The notes under the pieces: model-generated | Seen by the model: the letters and a program-made list of their open reading frames with translations, nothing else | Told to the model about the DNA's origin: nothing | The model's database searches: none | Origin: Pelagibacteraceae bacterium | GTDB lineage: Bacteria > Pseudomonadota > Alphaproteobacteria > HIMB59 | Direction: 5' to 3' | Length of the DNA: 64,000 nt | Assembly: GCA_019651435.1 (NCBI GenBank) | Contig: BOYI01000001.1 | Coordinates: forward strand, 434,001 to 498,000 | Part shown: piece by piece, positions 1 to 9,935 of the stretch | How the letters are laid out: the number at the start of each line of letters is the position of its first letter | Position numbering within the stretch: position 1 is the stretch's first letter | Program-made: the position numbers and the translations under genes

Positions 1-293
1 ATTTTCTTTTAAAGAAAATTACTGTACTTCCTGAAGGAGTACTTTCTTATCAATCACATAATTATCGCTCAGAACATTGGATAATAATTGAGGGTAAAGC
101 TACAGTCATCATTAATAATCGTACTTATTATAAATCTGAAAATGAAAATATATTTATTCCCAAAAAAGCTAAACATAGGGTGATAAATGAAAGTGCCAAA
201 AAAAAACTTGTAATTATTGAAGTTCAAACAGGAACTAAGTTTTTAGAAAGTGATATTAAAAGATATTCAGATATTTATGGGAGAAATAATTAA
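1..293 (+). CDS. Mannose-1-phosphate guanylyltransferase / mannose-6-phosphate isomerase, C-terminal part
   Basis: Only the last 96 or so codons are present; the 5' end lies outside the window and the reading frame starts at base 3. The visible part is the cupin (type II mannose-6-phosphate isomerase) domain: 'HNYRSEHWIIIEGKA', a 'FIPKKAKHRV' strand and the closing 'IIEVQTG...SDIKRYSDIYGR' signature of the ManC/AlgA/XanB family. These enzymes make GDP-mannose for cell-surface polysaccharide. The stop codon touches the next start directly (TAA then ATG), so it is probably cotranscribed with the DUF6165 gene. The guanylyltransferase half cannot be seen, so a stand-alone cupin isomerase cannot be excluded. 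Confidence 0.8.
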   Translation, partial: FLLKKITVLPEGVLSYQSHNYRSEHWIIIEGKATVIINNRTYYKSENENIFIPKKAKHRVINESAKKKLVIIEVQTGTKFLESDIKRYSDIYGRNN

Positions 294-683
294 ATGAAAA
301 TATTAGCTGAAATTTCAGTAGGAGAACTTTTTGATAAAATCACAATTTTAAATATAAAAACTCAAAAAATTAATGATACAGAAAAGCTGATTAATATTAA
401 AAATGAGTTGAATTTTCTTAATAATCAAGCTTCGAGTATTATCGTCAAAGATCAAGACTCATTGAGCCAAAATATTAATAAACTTCAATCTATCAACGAA
501 GAATTATGGGATATAGAAAACCATAAAAGGGAGTGCGAGGCTAATAAAGATTTTGGAGAAAAATTTATTCAATTATCAAGAGATGTACATTTTAAAAATG
601 ATATACGTGCACAAATAAAAAAAGAAATTAATCTTTTAACTGACTCTATAATAGTAGAAGAGAAAGAATATTCTAAGTACTGA
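294..683 (+). CDS. DUF6165 family protein
   Basis: 129-residue soluble protein, predicted largely helical. The N-terminal 'ISVGELFDKITILNIKTQKI' followed by an 'NIKNELNFL' helix is characteristic of the small proteobacterial family DUF6165. The biochemical function is unknown; members are often found next to polysaccharide or lipopolysaccharide genes. Here it begins immediately after the GDP-mannose enzyme, which supports a role in surface glycan synthesis by context only. Its 3' end overlaps the convergent apt gene by about 11 bases. Confidence 0.7.
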   Translation: MKILAEISVGELFDKITILNIKTQKINDTEKLINIKNELNFLNNQASSIIVKDQDSLSQNINKLQSINEELWDIENHKRECEANKDFGEKFIQLSRDVHFKNDIRAQIKKEINLLTDSIIVEEKEYSKY

Positions 684-1192
684 CGCTATAAAGGCTGACT
701 AATTTATCTTTCATTTTAGATCTGCCATTTAGAAAAGCTAGCTCTAATAAGATTATAACACCCAGTGTTTTTGCTTTTGTCTTTTTAATTAGTTTTATTG
801 AGGCTTGAATTGTACCGCTAGTAGCAAAAATATCATCTATAATTACTACTTTATCGTTTCCTTTGAGCATATCTTTTTGTATTTCTAATTGATTTTTACC
901 ATATTCAAGTTTGTAACTAGTGCAAAATGTTTTTCCAGGTAACTTTCCTTTTTTTCTAATCATGACTAATTTAAGTTTTAGTTTATAGGCTACAGCTGCT
1001 GCAAAAATAAAACCCTCGAGAGTCAATTCCTACTATAGTATTGGCTTTCATTTTTTTTACTTCGATCGTCATCTTATTGACAATTTTATTAAATTCTTTT
1101 GGGTTAGCCAGTATCGTAGCAATATCATAAAAAGCGATACCTTTTTTTGGAAAGTCTTTTATAATTCTGATACTTTTAGGGGCACCTTTCAT
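673..1192 (-). CDS. apt: Adenine phosphoribosyltransferase (one frameshift)
   Basis: Converts adenine and PRPP to AMP in purine salvage. The N-terminal part reads 'SIRIIKDFPKKGIAFYDIAT' and reaches 'GIDSRGF'. The frame then shifts near base 1010-1025 and resumes with 'GFIFAAAVAYKLKLKL', 'GKLPGKT' and the PRPP-binding loop 'VVIIDDIFATSGTI'. Joined, the protein is about 172 residues, normal for Apt. I chose the start at 1192 because the residues upstream of it do not resemble the family. The start codon overlaps that of divergent panB almost base for base. The shift is probably a sequencing indel. Confidence 0.85.
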
Positions 1193-1938
1193 GAAGAGAA
1201 AGATTAAATCAGTATTTAACAAAAAAAACAAAAAAGAAAATTATTTGTTTAACTTCTTATAGTTATAATTTTACAAAAATTATAGATGATTTAGTTGATG
1301 TAATTCTTGTCGGTGACTCGATGGGAATGGTCCTTTATGGTATGGATAATACAAGAGATATAAATGATGAAATCATGATAAGACACGCTTCTGCAGTAAA
1401 AAAAGCTGCTAAAAACTCTTTAGTATTCTTTGATCTTCCATATTCAAAAAAGTTCTCTGAGAAAAATATAATAAAAAGAACAATAAATATATTTAATCAA
1501 ACAAAATGCGATGGTGTCAAAATTGAGGGAAATTCAGAATTAGTAGATGTCATAAAATATCTAAAAAAAATGAATATTCCAGTAATGGCTCATGTCGGCC
1601 TTCAACCTCAAAAGTTTTCATCATCTAGTAAATTTAAAATATATGGGCGCAAAGATGATGATTTAAAAAACATATTAAACGATTGTATTGATTTAGAAAA
1701 AGCAGGAGCAATTTCTTTATTATTAGAGGGAATGCTTACAAAGATTGCAAAGCAAATAACTATTACATCAAAAATTCCTACAATAGGAATAGGTGCTTCA
1801 GAGAATTGTGATGGTCAGATTTTGGTATCGGAAGATATGCTAGGAATGTTCACAGAGTATCATCCTAAGTTTGTAAAGAAGTATGCAAAGCTTTCTACAA
1901 ATATCCAAAATGCTATCAAAAAATTTAGGAAGAAGTAA
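1191..1938 (+). CDS. panB: 3-methyl-2-oxobutanoate hydroxymethyltransferase (probable frameshift near the N-terminus)
   Basis: First committed enzyme of pantothenate synthesis; adds hydroxymethyl from methylene-THF to ketoisovalerate. The (beta/alpha)8 family motifs are clear: 'VDVILVGDSMGMVLYG', 'FFDLPYS', 'GVKIEG', 'PVMAHVGLQPQ' and 'SLLLEGM', which carry the metal ligands and the catalytic Glu. The open frame around 1198-1938 has no conventional start near its beginning. The ATG at 1191 gives a plausible N-terminus that joins the main frame if one base is off in the A-run at 1219-1240. The total of about 248 residues is slightly short of the usual 260-270. Divergent from apt with overlapping start codons. 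Confidence 0.8.
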
Positions 1939-1975
1939 ATAGCTATAAATTTCCTAACAAGAAATTTAGATATGA

Positions 1976-2970
1976 TTAATCTTGTCTTTTAATAGAGCTA
2001 ACTAACAAGTCTTTTAAAAGTTTTGATTGCTTGTTGTTATATTTGTCAATATATTTTCAGATTTTATTTGGTATTTTTTTGCTAAGACTAAACAATCTTT
2101 TTAATTTCATATTTTTCTAATTGACTAAAAGTAAAATTAAAATCTTTTTGATTTCTAATATTTTTAGTAAAAATTTCTTTTAATTTTTTGATATTATTTT
2201 TTGACATTTTTTTTAATAAAAGAATGATCGGAAGTGTAACTTTTCCTTCCATAAAGTCTTTGCCAATTTGTTTACCAGTTTTTTTATCTCCAAAGTAATC
2301 TAAAGTATCATCTATAATCTGAAAAATTATTCCAAAATTAATTCCTAATTTATAAAGATTATCAATTTCTTTATTATTTTTCTGTAAGAACTGCTGGAAT
2401 TTTCAAAGCTGCTCCAAAAAGCTCTGCTGTTTTTAATGATATAATTTTAATATATTCAGTGGATTTTAGTTTTATATTTTTCTCATTGGATAATTGTAAA
2501 AATTCTCCCTCAGAAATTTTACTACTCACTTCAGATAAATGTTCCATTGCTTTTAGAGATTTTCCCTGAGTCATTAGTTGAAATGATTTAGAGAACATAA
2601 AATCTCCAAGTAAAACACTAAATTTATTATTCCAAATTTCATTGATACTTTTTTGACCTCTTCTTATGGTACCTTTATCAATAACATCATCATGTAATAA
2701 GGTTGCCGCATGAATAAATTCTAATGCAGCTGACATATAAATATCAGTTTTTAAATTCGAGTAATTTTTATTTATCATTTTACTTGATAGAAGACACATT
2801 ACTGGTCGAAGTTGCTTACCTTTTTTTTTAAAAAAATATTTTCCTAGTTTTGGTATTATCGGAATTTCACTATTCAAATAAGCATCAATTAGTTTATTTG
2901 TTTTATTTAACTTTCCTTGAATCTCTTTATGAATTAGTTGTATATTTTTGTTAAAGTATAAATTGTTCAT
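1976..2970 (-). CDS. ispB: Polyprenyl (octaprenyl-type) diphosphate synthase, frameshifted
   Basis: Trans-isoprenyl diphosphate synthase that builds the ubiquinone side chain. The first aspartate-rich motif is in 'HAATLLHDDVIDKGTIRRG' and the second in 'IIFQIIDDTLDYFGDKKTGK', followed by 'GKDFMEGKVTLPIILLLK'. The frame breaks near 2370-2378 (end of 'IPAVLTEK') and again around 2050-2100, after which a helical tail reads 'SKLLKDLLVSSIKRQD' to the stop at 1976-1978. Joined, the protein is about 330 residues, the normal length. Its ATG lies only 5 bases from the ATG of the divergent methyltransferase. The chain length of the product is inferred from the family, not seen. Confidence 0.85.
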
Positions 2971-2975
2971 TTCTT

Positions 2976-3683
2976 ATGAGTATATACACCAAAGATCATT
3001 TGCTAGATGGTAAAATTGTCTATTTTCAGCCTAAACTTGGTTATCGTAGTGGAATTGAACCAATAATTTTAGCTTCACAAGCTAATAATAAAGATAAAAC
3101 CATTTTAGATTTAGGATCGGGGTGCGGTCCAATTTCATTAATCTTAGCTCATAGATTTGCAAATGCTGAAATAGTTGGTCTTGAAAACAACACATTTCAT
3201 TTAGAATTATCTCAAAAAAGTAAAATAGAAAATAAATTTAGCAATATTGAATTTAAAAATGAAGATGTTTGTAAATTTAATAAAGATTATATGAGTTATT
3301 TTGATTTAGTTTTATCTAACCCACCATTTTTTTTTGAAAATCAAATAATCAAATCTAAAAATGACTCAATAAACAATGCAAAATACATTTCAAAGGAAAA
3401 ATCTCAAAAATGGTTTAAAAATTTAATTCATTACATAAAAGACAAAGGAAGAGCTTTGATCATCAATCGTTTTGAAAATATTGATTTTATGCTGGGGGTT
3501 TTTAGTCTGTTTAATGTAATAGTTGAAATTACCCCTATTTTGTCATTTAAAGACACTAAACCCAAAAATGTCTTAATATCATTAAAGAAAAATGAGAAAT
3601 ATGTAGAAAAAACTAAAAATGAAATTATTATTCATTCCAATTCATCAAAGTATTCAAAGCAAGTAGAAGATTGGTTTAAATAA
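2976..3683 (+). CDS. TrmN6-like tRNA1(Val) adenine-N6 methyltransferase
   Basis: 235-residue class I SAM methyltransferase. The N-terminal 'KIVYFQPKLGYRSGIEPIIL' matches the TrmN6/YfiC group ('QPKxGYRxGxD'). The SAM loop is 'ILDLGSGCGPISLIL' and the catalytic N6-adenine motif is 'NPPFF' in 'LVLSNPPFFFENQ'. E. coli TrmN6 methylates A37 of tRNA-Val; the same substrate is inferred here from the family. It overlaps the next gene (S49 peptidase) by one base, so the two are probably cotranscribed. No Shine-Dalgarno is visible in the 5 bases that separate it from divergent ispB. Confidence 0.8.
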   Translation: MSIYTKDHLLDGKIVYFQPKLGYRSGIEPIILASQANNKDKTILDLGSGCGPISLILAHRFANAEIVGLENNTFHLELSQKSKIENKFSNIEFKNEDVCKFNKDYMSYFDLVLSNPPFFFENQIIKSKNDSINNAKYISKEKSQKWFKNLIHYIKDKGRALIINRFENIDFMLGVFSLFNVIVEITPILSFKDTKPKNVLISLKKNEKYVEKTKNEIIIHSNSSKYSKQVEDWFK

Positions 3684-4477
3684 TGTTTTCAAATTCTAAG
3701 AATATAATATCAATTGATTTAAAAGGAATGATTGCTTCAGGAGGTAGGGCACCTTTAAACATGGATAACCTTCATGGTTTATTTGGAAAAATAAGCAAAA
3801 TGAAATTTGATGCCCTTTCTATTGTGATTAATTCACCTGGTGGTTCTCCTGTTCAATCTTCTCTCATTGGACAAAAAATTAGAGAGATCACTAAAAAGAA
3901 AAATGTTAAATGTTATTGCTTTGTTGAAGATGTTGCGGCATCAGGTGGTTATTGGTTAGCATGTTCTGCAGATGAAATATACGCTGATGTTAATTCGATT
4001 ATTGGTTCAATAGGGGTCATTTCTGGAGGTTTTGGGTTTACTGAACTAATCAAAAAAATTGGTGTTGAAAGAAGGATATTTACTGCAGGAGAAAATAAAA
4101 GTTTTTTAGATCCTTTTCTTAAAGTTAATAAAAAAGATGAAATTAAATTAAAAGATCTACAGAAAAAAATTCACCAAAACTTTATTAATTGGGTTAGTTC
4201 TCGAAGAGGTAAAAAAATTAAAGAAAAAGACTTTAAACAGATTTTTTCAGGCACTTTTTGGTTATCAGAGGACGCTAAAACATTAGGCTTAATTGATGGA
4301 ATTTCTTCAGAAAGTACTTTTTTCAAAAAAAAATTCGGTGAAAAAGTAAAGATTAAAAAAATTAAACAACCTAAGTCTCTTAAGCAAAAACTCGGTTTAG
4401 GAATTTCCTCTTATGCTGCAGAGGAATTAGTATCTAAGGCTAAAGAAGAGTTAATGTTTAATAAATATGGACTTTAA
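3683..4477 (+). CDS. S49 family serine peptidase (SppA-like)
   Basis: 264 residues; short single-domain member of the SppA/SohB family. The conserved 'VINSPGGSP' strand is followed by 'DVAASGGYWLACSADEI' with the catalytic Ser at about residue 87, and 'FTAGENKSFLDPF' with the general-base Lys at about residue 139. No signal peptide or membrane helix is seen, unlike the large membrane-bound SppA, so a cytoplasmic or peripheral location is likely. Known relatives degrade remnant signal peptides. Overlaps the upstream methyltransferase by one base and is followed 9 bases later by glyQS. Confidence 0.85.
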   Translation: MFSNSKNIISIDLKGMIASGGRAPLNMDNLHGLFGKISKMKFDALSIVINSPGGSPVQSSLIGQKIREITKKKNVKCYCFVEDVAASGGYWLACSADEIYADVNSIIGSIGVISGGFGFTELIKKIGVERRIFTAGENKSFLDPFLKVNKKDEIKLKDLQKKIHQNFINWVSSRRGKKIKEKDFKQIFSGTFWLSEDAKTLGLIDGISSESTFFKKKFGEKVKIKKIKQPKSLKQKLGLGISSYAAEELVSKAKEELMFNKYGL

Positions 4478-4486
4478 TTTTTAATT

Positions 4487-5860
4487 ATGACTGCAAAAAA
4501 TATGGAAGATTTGGTCTCTCTATGTAAAAGGAGAGGATTTATATTCCCCTCTAATGATGTTTATGGTGGCATGAAGGGCTTATATGATTTTGGCCCGATG
4601 GGTGTAGAGCTAAAAATGAATCTTAAAAATTCATGGTGGAAATCCATTGTGTATGAGAGAGATGATATTGAGGGTCTAGACTCAACAATACTTACTTCTC
4701 CTACCGTTCTTAAATATTCAGGTCATGAAGATACTTTTTCAGATCCATTAGTTGATTGTAGAGTTTGTAAAGCAAGATTTCGAGCTGATCAACTTGAGTC
4801 AAGTGAGTGCCCTAAAGGAGGCCCATTATCAAAATGTAAAACTAAAGATTTAACTGAGGCAAGAGCATTTAATTTAATGTTTAAAACAGCCATTGGTCCT
4901 GTAGACGATGGAAGTTCTTTTGCCTATTTACGACCTGAAACAGCTCAACAAATTTTTGTTAATTTTAAAAATATTATTGACTCAACTAGCAGAACCCCTC
5001 CTTTTGGAATAGCTCAAATTGGAAAATCCTTTAGAAATGAAATTACCCCAAGAAATTTTATCTTCCGTGTTAGAGAATTTGAACAAATGGAGTTAGAGTT
5101 TTTTGTAAAACCAGGTTCTGATGAAGATTGGCACAAATATTGGGTCGATCAGAGATTAAAATGGTGGTCTGAACAAGGCGTCAGCTCTGATAGATTAAAA
5201 TTATTGGAGGTTGAAAAAGAGGAGTTATCGCACTACTCCAAAGCTACTTTTGACATTATGTATGAGTTTCCTCATGGCCTAGAAGAGCTTGAGGGTGTCG
5301 CTAATAGAACAGATTTTGATTTAGGCTCTCATACTAAAAATCAAGAAGATTATGAAATTAATGCCAAAGTAACCCCAAATAAGAGCTCAACAACTAAGTT
5401 AGCCATTCAAGATCTAGATTCCAAAAAATGGTACATACCCTTTGTTATTGAACCTTCAGCAGGTGTCGAAAGAGGGGTCCTTGCTATTCTAAATGAAGCT
5501 TATACTCAAGAAGATGAAAACAATCGTACTGTTTTAAAATTAAAATCACACTTATCTCCAATTAAAGCAGCAGTGATACCACTAAAAAGAAATAACTCAG
5601 ATTTAGTCAATTTAGCAAATAAGATTAAAGGTGAATTGCAATCTTTAGGGCTTGGAAGAGTAATGATTGAAAATTCTGGTAATATTGGAAAAAATTATCG
5701 TCGTCATGATGAAATAGGTACCCCGATGTGCATCACTATTGATTTTGAAACGCTAGAAAATCAATCCGTGACTGTTAGAGATAGAGATACTATGAAACAA
5801 GAAAGAGTTGATTTAAGCAATATTTCTACCTACTACTCAAACTACTTTAAAAATAACTAA
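4487..5860 (+). CDS. glyQS: Glycyl-tRNA synthetase, single-chain dimeric (alpha2) type
   Basis: 457 residues; charges tRNA-Gly. It is the class II alpha2 form: N-terminal '[17 protein letters not shown]', '[11 protein letters not shown]', motif 2 '[20 protein letters not shown]' and motif 3 '[14 protein letters not shown]', then a C-terminal anticodon-binding domain starting '[10 protein letters not shown]'. A short Cys-containing insertion (Cys in 'DCRVCKARF', then '[11 protein letters not shown]') lies at residues 87-117. Most proteobacteria have the unrelated tetrameric GlyQ plus GlyS enzyme instead. The stop overlaps the convergent ygfZ stop. Confidence 0.93.
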   Translation: MTAKNMEDLVSLCKRRGFIFPSNDVYGGMKGLYDFGPMGVELKMNLKNSWWKSIVYERDDIEGLDSTILTSPTVLKYSGHEDTFSDPLVDCRVCKARFRADQLESSECPKGGPLSKCKTKDLTEARAFNLMFKTAIGPVDDGSSFAYLRPETAQQIFVNFKNIIDSTSRTPPFGIAQIGKSFRNEITPRNFIFRVREFEQMELEFFVKPGSDEDWHKYWVDQRLKWWSEQGVSSDRLKLLEVEKEELSHYSKATFDIMYEFPHGLEELEGVANRTDFDLGSHTKNQEDYEINAKVTPNKSSTTKLAIQDLDSKKWYIPFVIEPSAGVERGVLAILNEAYTQEDENNRTVLKLKSHLSPIKAAVIPLKRNNSDLVNLANKIKGELQSLGLGRVMIENSGNIGKNYRRHDEIGTPMCITIDFETLENQSVTVRDRDTMKQERVDLSNISTYYSNYFKNN

Positions 5861-6475
5861 ATTTTTCTTAGACCAAATTCACTCTCTAAATTTGAATATT
5901 CGATATCTTTTGGCAGTCTAGAACTAAAAAATTTTTAATTTCAATTAATAGGTCAAAATTGTTAGGTAAGTTCAATGAATTTTGATCAATTTTTTCAAAA
6001 ATGAGAATATTCTTTTTTGCAGTTGTCGATGCTTAATTCGTGAAACGACTTCTTGACCTACAAAGCATCCTTTTTGATAATTTATATATTCATCATGTAC
6101 TTCTGATGGAATTAAAGTGGAGTGGGGGAGAAAATTTGTATCTAATCTTCCCATTTTCAAAGAATTAAGAAAATAATCTTCTCCATAATTTGCTATATCT
6201 AATCGAAATTTTTGTAAAGAAATATCAGAAAGTTTTGCGTATTTTTCAAAATATGAAAATAAATCTGATTGGTCATTAGAACAAATTATCTCTAGATAAT
6301 CGTTCATAAAATTAATTTGAATTTCGAATAATATTTTACCCTGCGGTGTCAAGATATAACTATAAAGACTTTTAGAATCATTCAGAATATCGTTCGTAAT
6401 AATATTTTGAATAAAATCAATTCTTTCATCGCCATAAATCAAAATTTTTATTGGATTTAGTGTTTCAATTTTCAT
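5857..6475 (-). CDS. ygfZ: YgfZ/GcvT-like folate-binding protein (3' end frameshifted)
   Basis: Folate-binding protein linked to Fe-S enzyme repair and tRNA modification. The family fingerprint K-G-C-[FY]-x-G-Q-E is present as '[18 protein letters not shown]', carrying the conserved Cys. The N-terminal part '[10 protein letters not shown]...[13 protein letters not shown]' also fits. After 'RIFSF' the frame breaks in the T/A-rich stretch around 5940-5995. A continuation ending '[20 protein letters not shown]' reaches a stop at 5857-5859. At about 206 residues it is a short member of a family usually 240-330 long. Confidence 0.8.
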
Positions 6476-6501
6476 CTAATATATTATCTATATTCCTTAT
6501 A

Positions 6502-7420
6502 ATGCATTTGCTTTTTATTTCATCCAATAGAATTGGTGACTCTTTGATCAATTTACAAGTATTAAATAAGTATATACGAAAAAATAAAAAAGATATTGAA
6601 ATTACTCTAGTATCTGGAGAACTTCCTTTACCTATCTATGATGATTATAACATGATCACAAATAGAATTATTTTAAAGAAAGAAAAATATAATCTTCACT
6701 GGTGGAAACTATATAAAAAATTATCACTTCTAAAATTTGACGAAATAATTGATTTTAGATCCTCTTTGATTTCATATTTTTTAAGAACAAAAAAAAGAAA
6801 CATCTTTAAAATGAATAAGAAAAAAAATATTTATCTACAGATTCATGAACTATTTGATACTGATAAAAAAAGAGATTTTAAAATTATGACAGATCGTGTC
6901 AGGAATATTTTCCCAAGTTCTAACTATGCTTGTGTGGCTCCATTTGCTAACTGGCCGCCAAAAGAATGGCCAACTGAGTCCTATTTAAAAATTTGTGAAA
7001 GTTTGTTTAACAAGGTGTATCTAAAATTTACATATTAGGTAGTGAAACTGAAAGTGTTCGTTTTGATATTTTCCAAAAAATTTTGGAAACAAAGTAATTA
7101 ATCGATGTGGAAAACAACACATATTAAATGATTATGGACTATTACAAAAATCAAGAATTTTTATTGGAAATGACTCAGCTATGATGCATATGGCAGCTTT
7201 AAGTAAAACTCCTACGATTGGTCTTTTTGGACCTACGAATGATAAAATTTACTTCCCTGAGATATTTGATCATTGTCATTTAGTGAGATCATCTGAAAGT
7301 TATGAAAGTTTAATTTCCAAGACTCAAAACTTTACTTTAAATAATTGTTTAATGAATGATGTCTCTTATAATCAAGTTGAAAATAAAATTATTGAAATTC
7401 TAAATGATCAAAATTTTTAA
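6502..7420 (+). CDS. Glycosyltransferase family 9 (heptosyltransferase-like), frameshifted
   Basis: ADP-heptose:LPS heptosyltransferase-type enzyme. The start at 6502 gives 'MHLLFISSNRIGDSLINLQV', the expected GT-B N-terminus. The C-terminal half has 'IFIGNDSAMMHMAALSKTPT' and 'IGLFGPTN', the donor-binding signature of GT9. Frameshifts lie near 7010-7030 and near 7080-7090; joined, the protein is about 305 residues. It likely transfers sugar to the LPS core on the cytoplasmic face of the inner membrane. Divergent from ygfZ with 26 bases between starts, and it overlaps the start of pyrC by 17 bases. Confidence 0.8.
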
Positions 7421-8417
7421 ACCTTGTGATTTCCATGTTCATTTAAGAGAAGGGATCTTGCAAAGCAAGTTTTAGCTGAAAACAATAAACATTTCCAAAA
7501 AATTCTTATTATGCCTAATTTAAATATTCCTATCACTAATAGTAAACTATTGAATAAATATCGTAATCATCTTCTTAAAAATAATAAAAATTTGGAAATT
7601 CTTTTTACTATTTATTTAAACCAAAATTGTTCAATTAAAGAATTATCTGAAATGAAAAAAAAGAAATTGTTTTTTTCAGTTAAACTCTATCCTCAAAATG
7701 CTACCACAAATTCCAGTTCTGGAGTTAGTGATATTAAAAAAATGACTAAAATTTTTTGAATTTTTAGAAAAAAATGAAGTACCTCTTTGTGTCCATGGAG
7801 AGCATGTTCAATTCAATGATGATCCATTTGAAAGAGAGAAAAAGTTTCTTGATATCGAGCTTCATTGGATTAGAAAAAACTTTCCTAATCTTAAAATTAC
7901 ATTAGAACATATAACCACCAAGGACTCTGTTGATTTTGTAAAACAGCATAACTTAATAGGAGCTACCGTAACTACTCATCATTTATTAGAAAATACATAT
8001 ACTTTTTTTGGTAATCATCTGAAACCTGAATTATTTTGCAAACCAATAATTAAAAATGCCAAACATCAACAAGCTCTACAAAAAGTTGTTTTATCTGGAC
8101 ATAAAAAATTCTTCTTTGGTTCTGACTCAGCTCCTCATTTGAAATCTAAAAAATTTACTGAATTCTGTTGTGCTGGTGTTTATTCGACAAAATATTCGAT
8201 ATCTAACATTATTGAGTTTTTTTATAGAAATAAAAAACAATCAAACCTAGATAAATTTCTAACACTGAATGGCAATAACCACTATAATCTGGATTATCAC
8301 CGTGAAAAAATAACCTTTAGAAGGACTCCTAATTATAAATTTAAAAGATTTTCAAAATTTAAGAATGATCATTTAATCAATTATAATTTTTATAAAAACT
8401 TTTGGTCTTCGATTTAA
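7404..8417 (+). CDS. pyrC: Dihydroorotase, type II (frameshifted)
   Basis: Zinc enzyme closing carbamoyl-aspartate to dihydroorotate in pyrimidine synthesis. The metal motif 'DFHVHLREG' lies right after the start. Then 'IMPNLNIPIT', 'FSVKLYPQNATTNSSSGVSD' with the carboxylated Lys, 'VPLCVHGEH', 'TLEHITTKDSVDFV', 'ATVTTHHLL', 'CKPIIKNAKHQQAL' and 'FFFGSDSAPH' follow in family order. Frameshifts are near 7455-7465 and near 7747-7760. Joined length is about 337 residues, normal for E. coli-type PyrC. pyrD and carAB are elsewhere in the window, so this pathway is well represented but scattered. Confidence 0.92.
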
Positions 8418-9447
8418 GTTAAAATTTTTGTCACGTGGCCCATTTTTCGGCCTTTTTTTGCCTCTTTTTTAAAATAATCGTGAAAATATATATTTTTTTC
8501 AATTTTCTTTTGATCTCTATATCTATAGATATCTTCCCCTAATAAATTTAACATTTGTGCTTTGCTTTTTAGCTCAGGACCTATTGGACTTAAATCACAT
8601 ACTGCTCGTAGATGCGATTGAAACTGACTTACATTGTATGATTCGATAGTCAAGTGTCCAGAATTATGAACACGAGGAGCTATTTCATTAACAAATAAAT
8701 TATCATATTTATCTACAAAAAATTCTATGCATATAACACCTACATAGTTAAGAGATTCAATAATGTCTTGAGACCATTTGATTGCTTTAGTTTGTAATTC
8801 TTGAGAAATAGAAGCGGGTGAAGTTGATGTATATAAAATTTGATCTTTATGAATATTTTCAATTGGCTTATAAGAGAATAAAGAATTATCTTGATAGCGA
8901 ACCGTAATGACAGATATTTCTGATTTAAGTTCTATTCTTTTCTCTAAAATATAATCATTTTTTTCTATATAGAGGTCTTCTTTAAGAGAATTAATTACAG
9001 TTTGACCTTTTCCATCATAGCCAAGCCTTCTAGTTTTTAAAATCGCTGGAAAAAACTTTTCTTCTACTAATAAGAGTTGATTTGAATCTTCAATTTGCAA
9101 ATAAGGTACAGTTGGAATATTTAAATCATTGATAAATTTTTTTTCTGAAAGCCTATCTTGAATAATATTATTTATTTGAGGATCAGGATAAACAGGTTTT
9201 TTTTTAAAAATATGATTTAAAGTTTTGTATGGAATATTTTCAAATTCATATGTAATCACATCACAAGCTTGAATAAATTTTTCAAGTTTTTCAAAATCAT
9301 CATATTGGGCAATTATATGTTCATCAGAGAATTTAGTTGCTGGGGAGTCTTCAGTATCTGTAAATATAAAGTTGAAATTTTTAGATCTTTTGCCTCTTGG
9401 CACATCATCATACCAAGCTGACCTCCCCCTAGAATTCCAAGCTTCAT
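8414..9447 (-). CDS. purK: N5-carboxyaminoimidazole ribonucleotide synthase (frameshift near N-terminus)
   Basis: ATP-grasp enzyme that makes N5-CAIR from AIR and bicarbonate. The start at 9447 gives 'MKLGILGGGQLGMMMCQEAK'. The frame shifts by one base near 9386-9395 and continues with 'DVITYEFENIP', 'TRRLGYDGKGQTVI' and 'EFFVDKYDNLFVNEIAPRVH', the family hallmarks for nucleotide and metal binding. Total about 344 residues. It overlaps the end of purE by 4 bases, so the two are translationally coupled and act in sequence. Convergent overlap with pyrC at the 3' end. Confidence 0.93.
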
Positions 9448-9935
9448 CGATTTGGAGTTTTTTTAACCTTTTTGGTTTGAGAAACCCTCCATTTAATCAA
9501 TCTTTTTTCTAGACCAATGTCTTCATTGCCTAATATTGCTGCAGCATACAGAGCTGCATTTTTGGCCCCACCTTCTCCAATTGCAACTGTTCCAACTGGT
9601 ATCCCAAAGGGCATTTGGACAATAGAAAGAAGACTATCAAGCCCTTTCAGAGTTTTTGACTCAATAGGAACGCCAATAACTGGTATGTGTGTTATTGCAG
9701 CTATCATACCAGGTAGATGGGCTGAACCCCCGGCACCTGCTATAATTACCTTTATGCCATCTTGATGAGCTGACTCTGCAAATTCATATAATCTTTTTGG
9801 TGTCCTATGTGCTGAAATTATTTTTTTTAGGTGTTTAATTTTTAATTGGGTTAAAATAGAGCTTGTGAATTTAAGAGTTTTCCAGTCACTTTGACTGCCC
9901 ATAGCTATAATAACTTTATGAGGATTATTTTTCAT
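9444..9935 (-). CDS. purE: N5-carboxyaminoimidazole ribonucleotide mutase
   Basis: Small (about 163 residues) class I PurE that rearranges N5-CAIR to CAIR. Signature segments are 'VIIAMGSQSDWKTLKFTSSI', 'SAHRTPKRLYEFAESA', 'VIIAGAGGSAHLPGM' and 'VPIESKTLKGLDSLLSIVQM'. The frame is open 20 codons further upstream, but the start at 9935 ('MKNNPHKVIIAMGS') matches the family; it overlaps the upstream SDR gene by 11 bases. Pairs with purK directly downstream. Confidence 0.95.
   Translation of the reverse strand: MKNNPHKVIIAMGSQSDWKTLKFTSSILTQLKIKHLKKIISAHRTPKRLYEFAESAHQDGIKVIIAGAGGSAHLPGMIAAITHIPVIGVPIESKTLKGLDSLLSIVQMPFGIPVGTVAIGEGGAKNAALYAAAILGNEDIGLEKRLIKWRVSQTKKVKKTPNR

Noticed and set aside
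9517-9765. Plus-strand 82-residue frame opposite purE
   Set aside because: Entirely antisense to a highly conserved, intact purE; no start signal and no recognisable domain.
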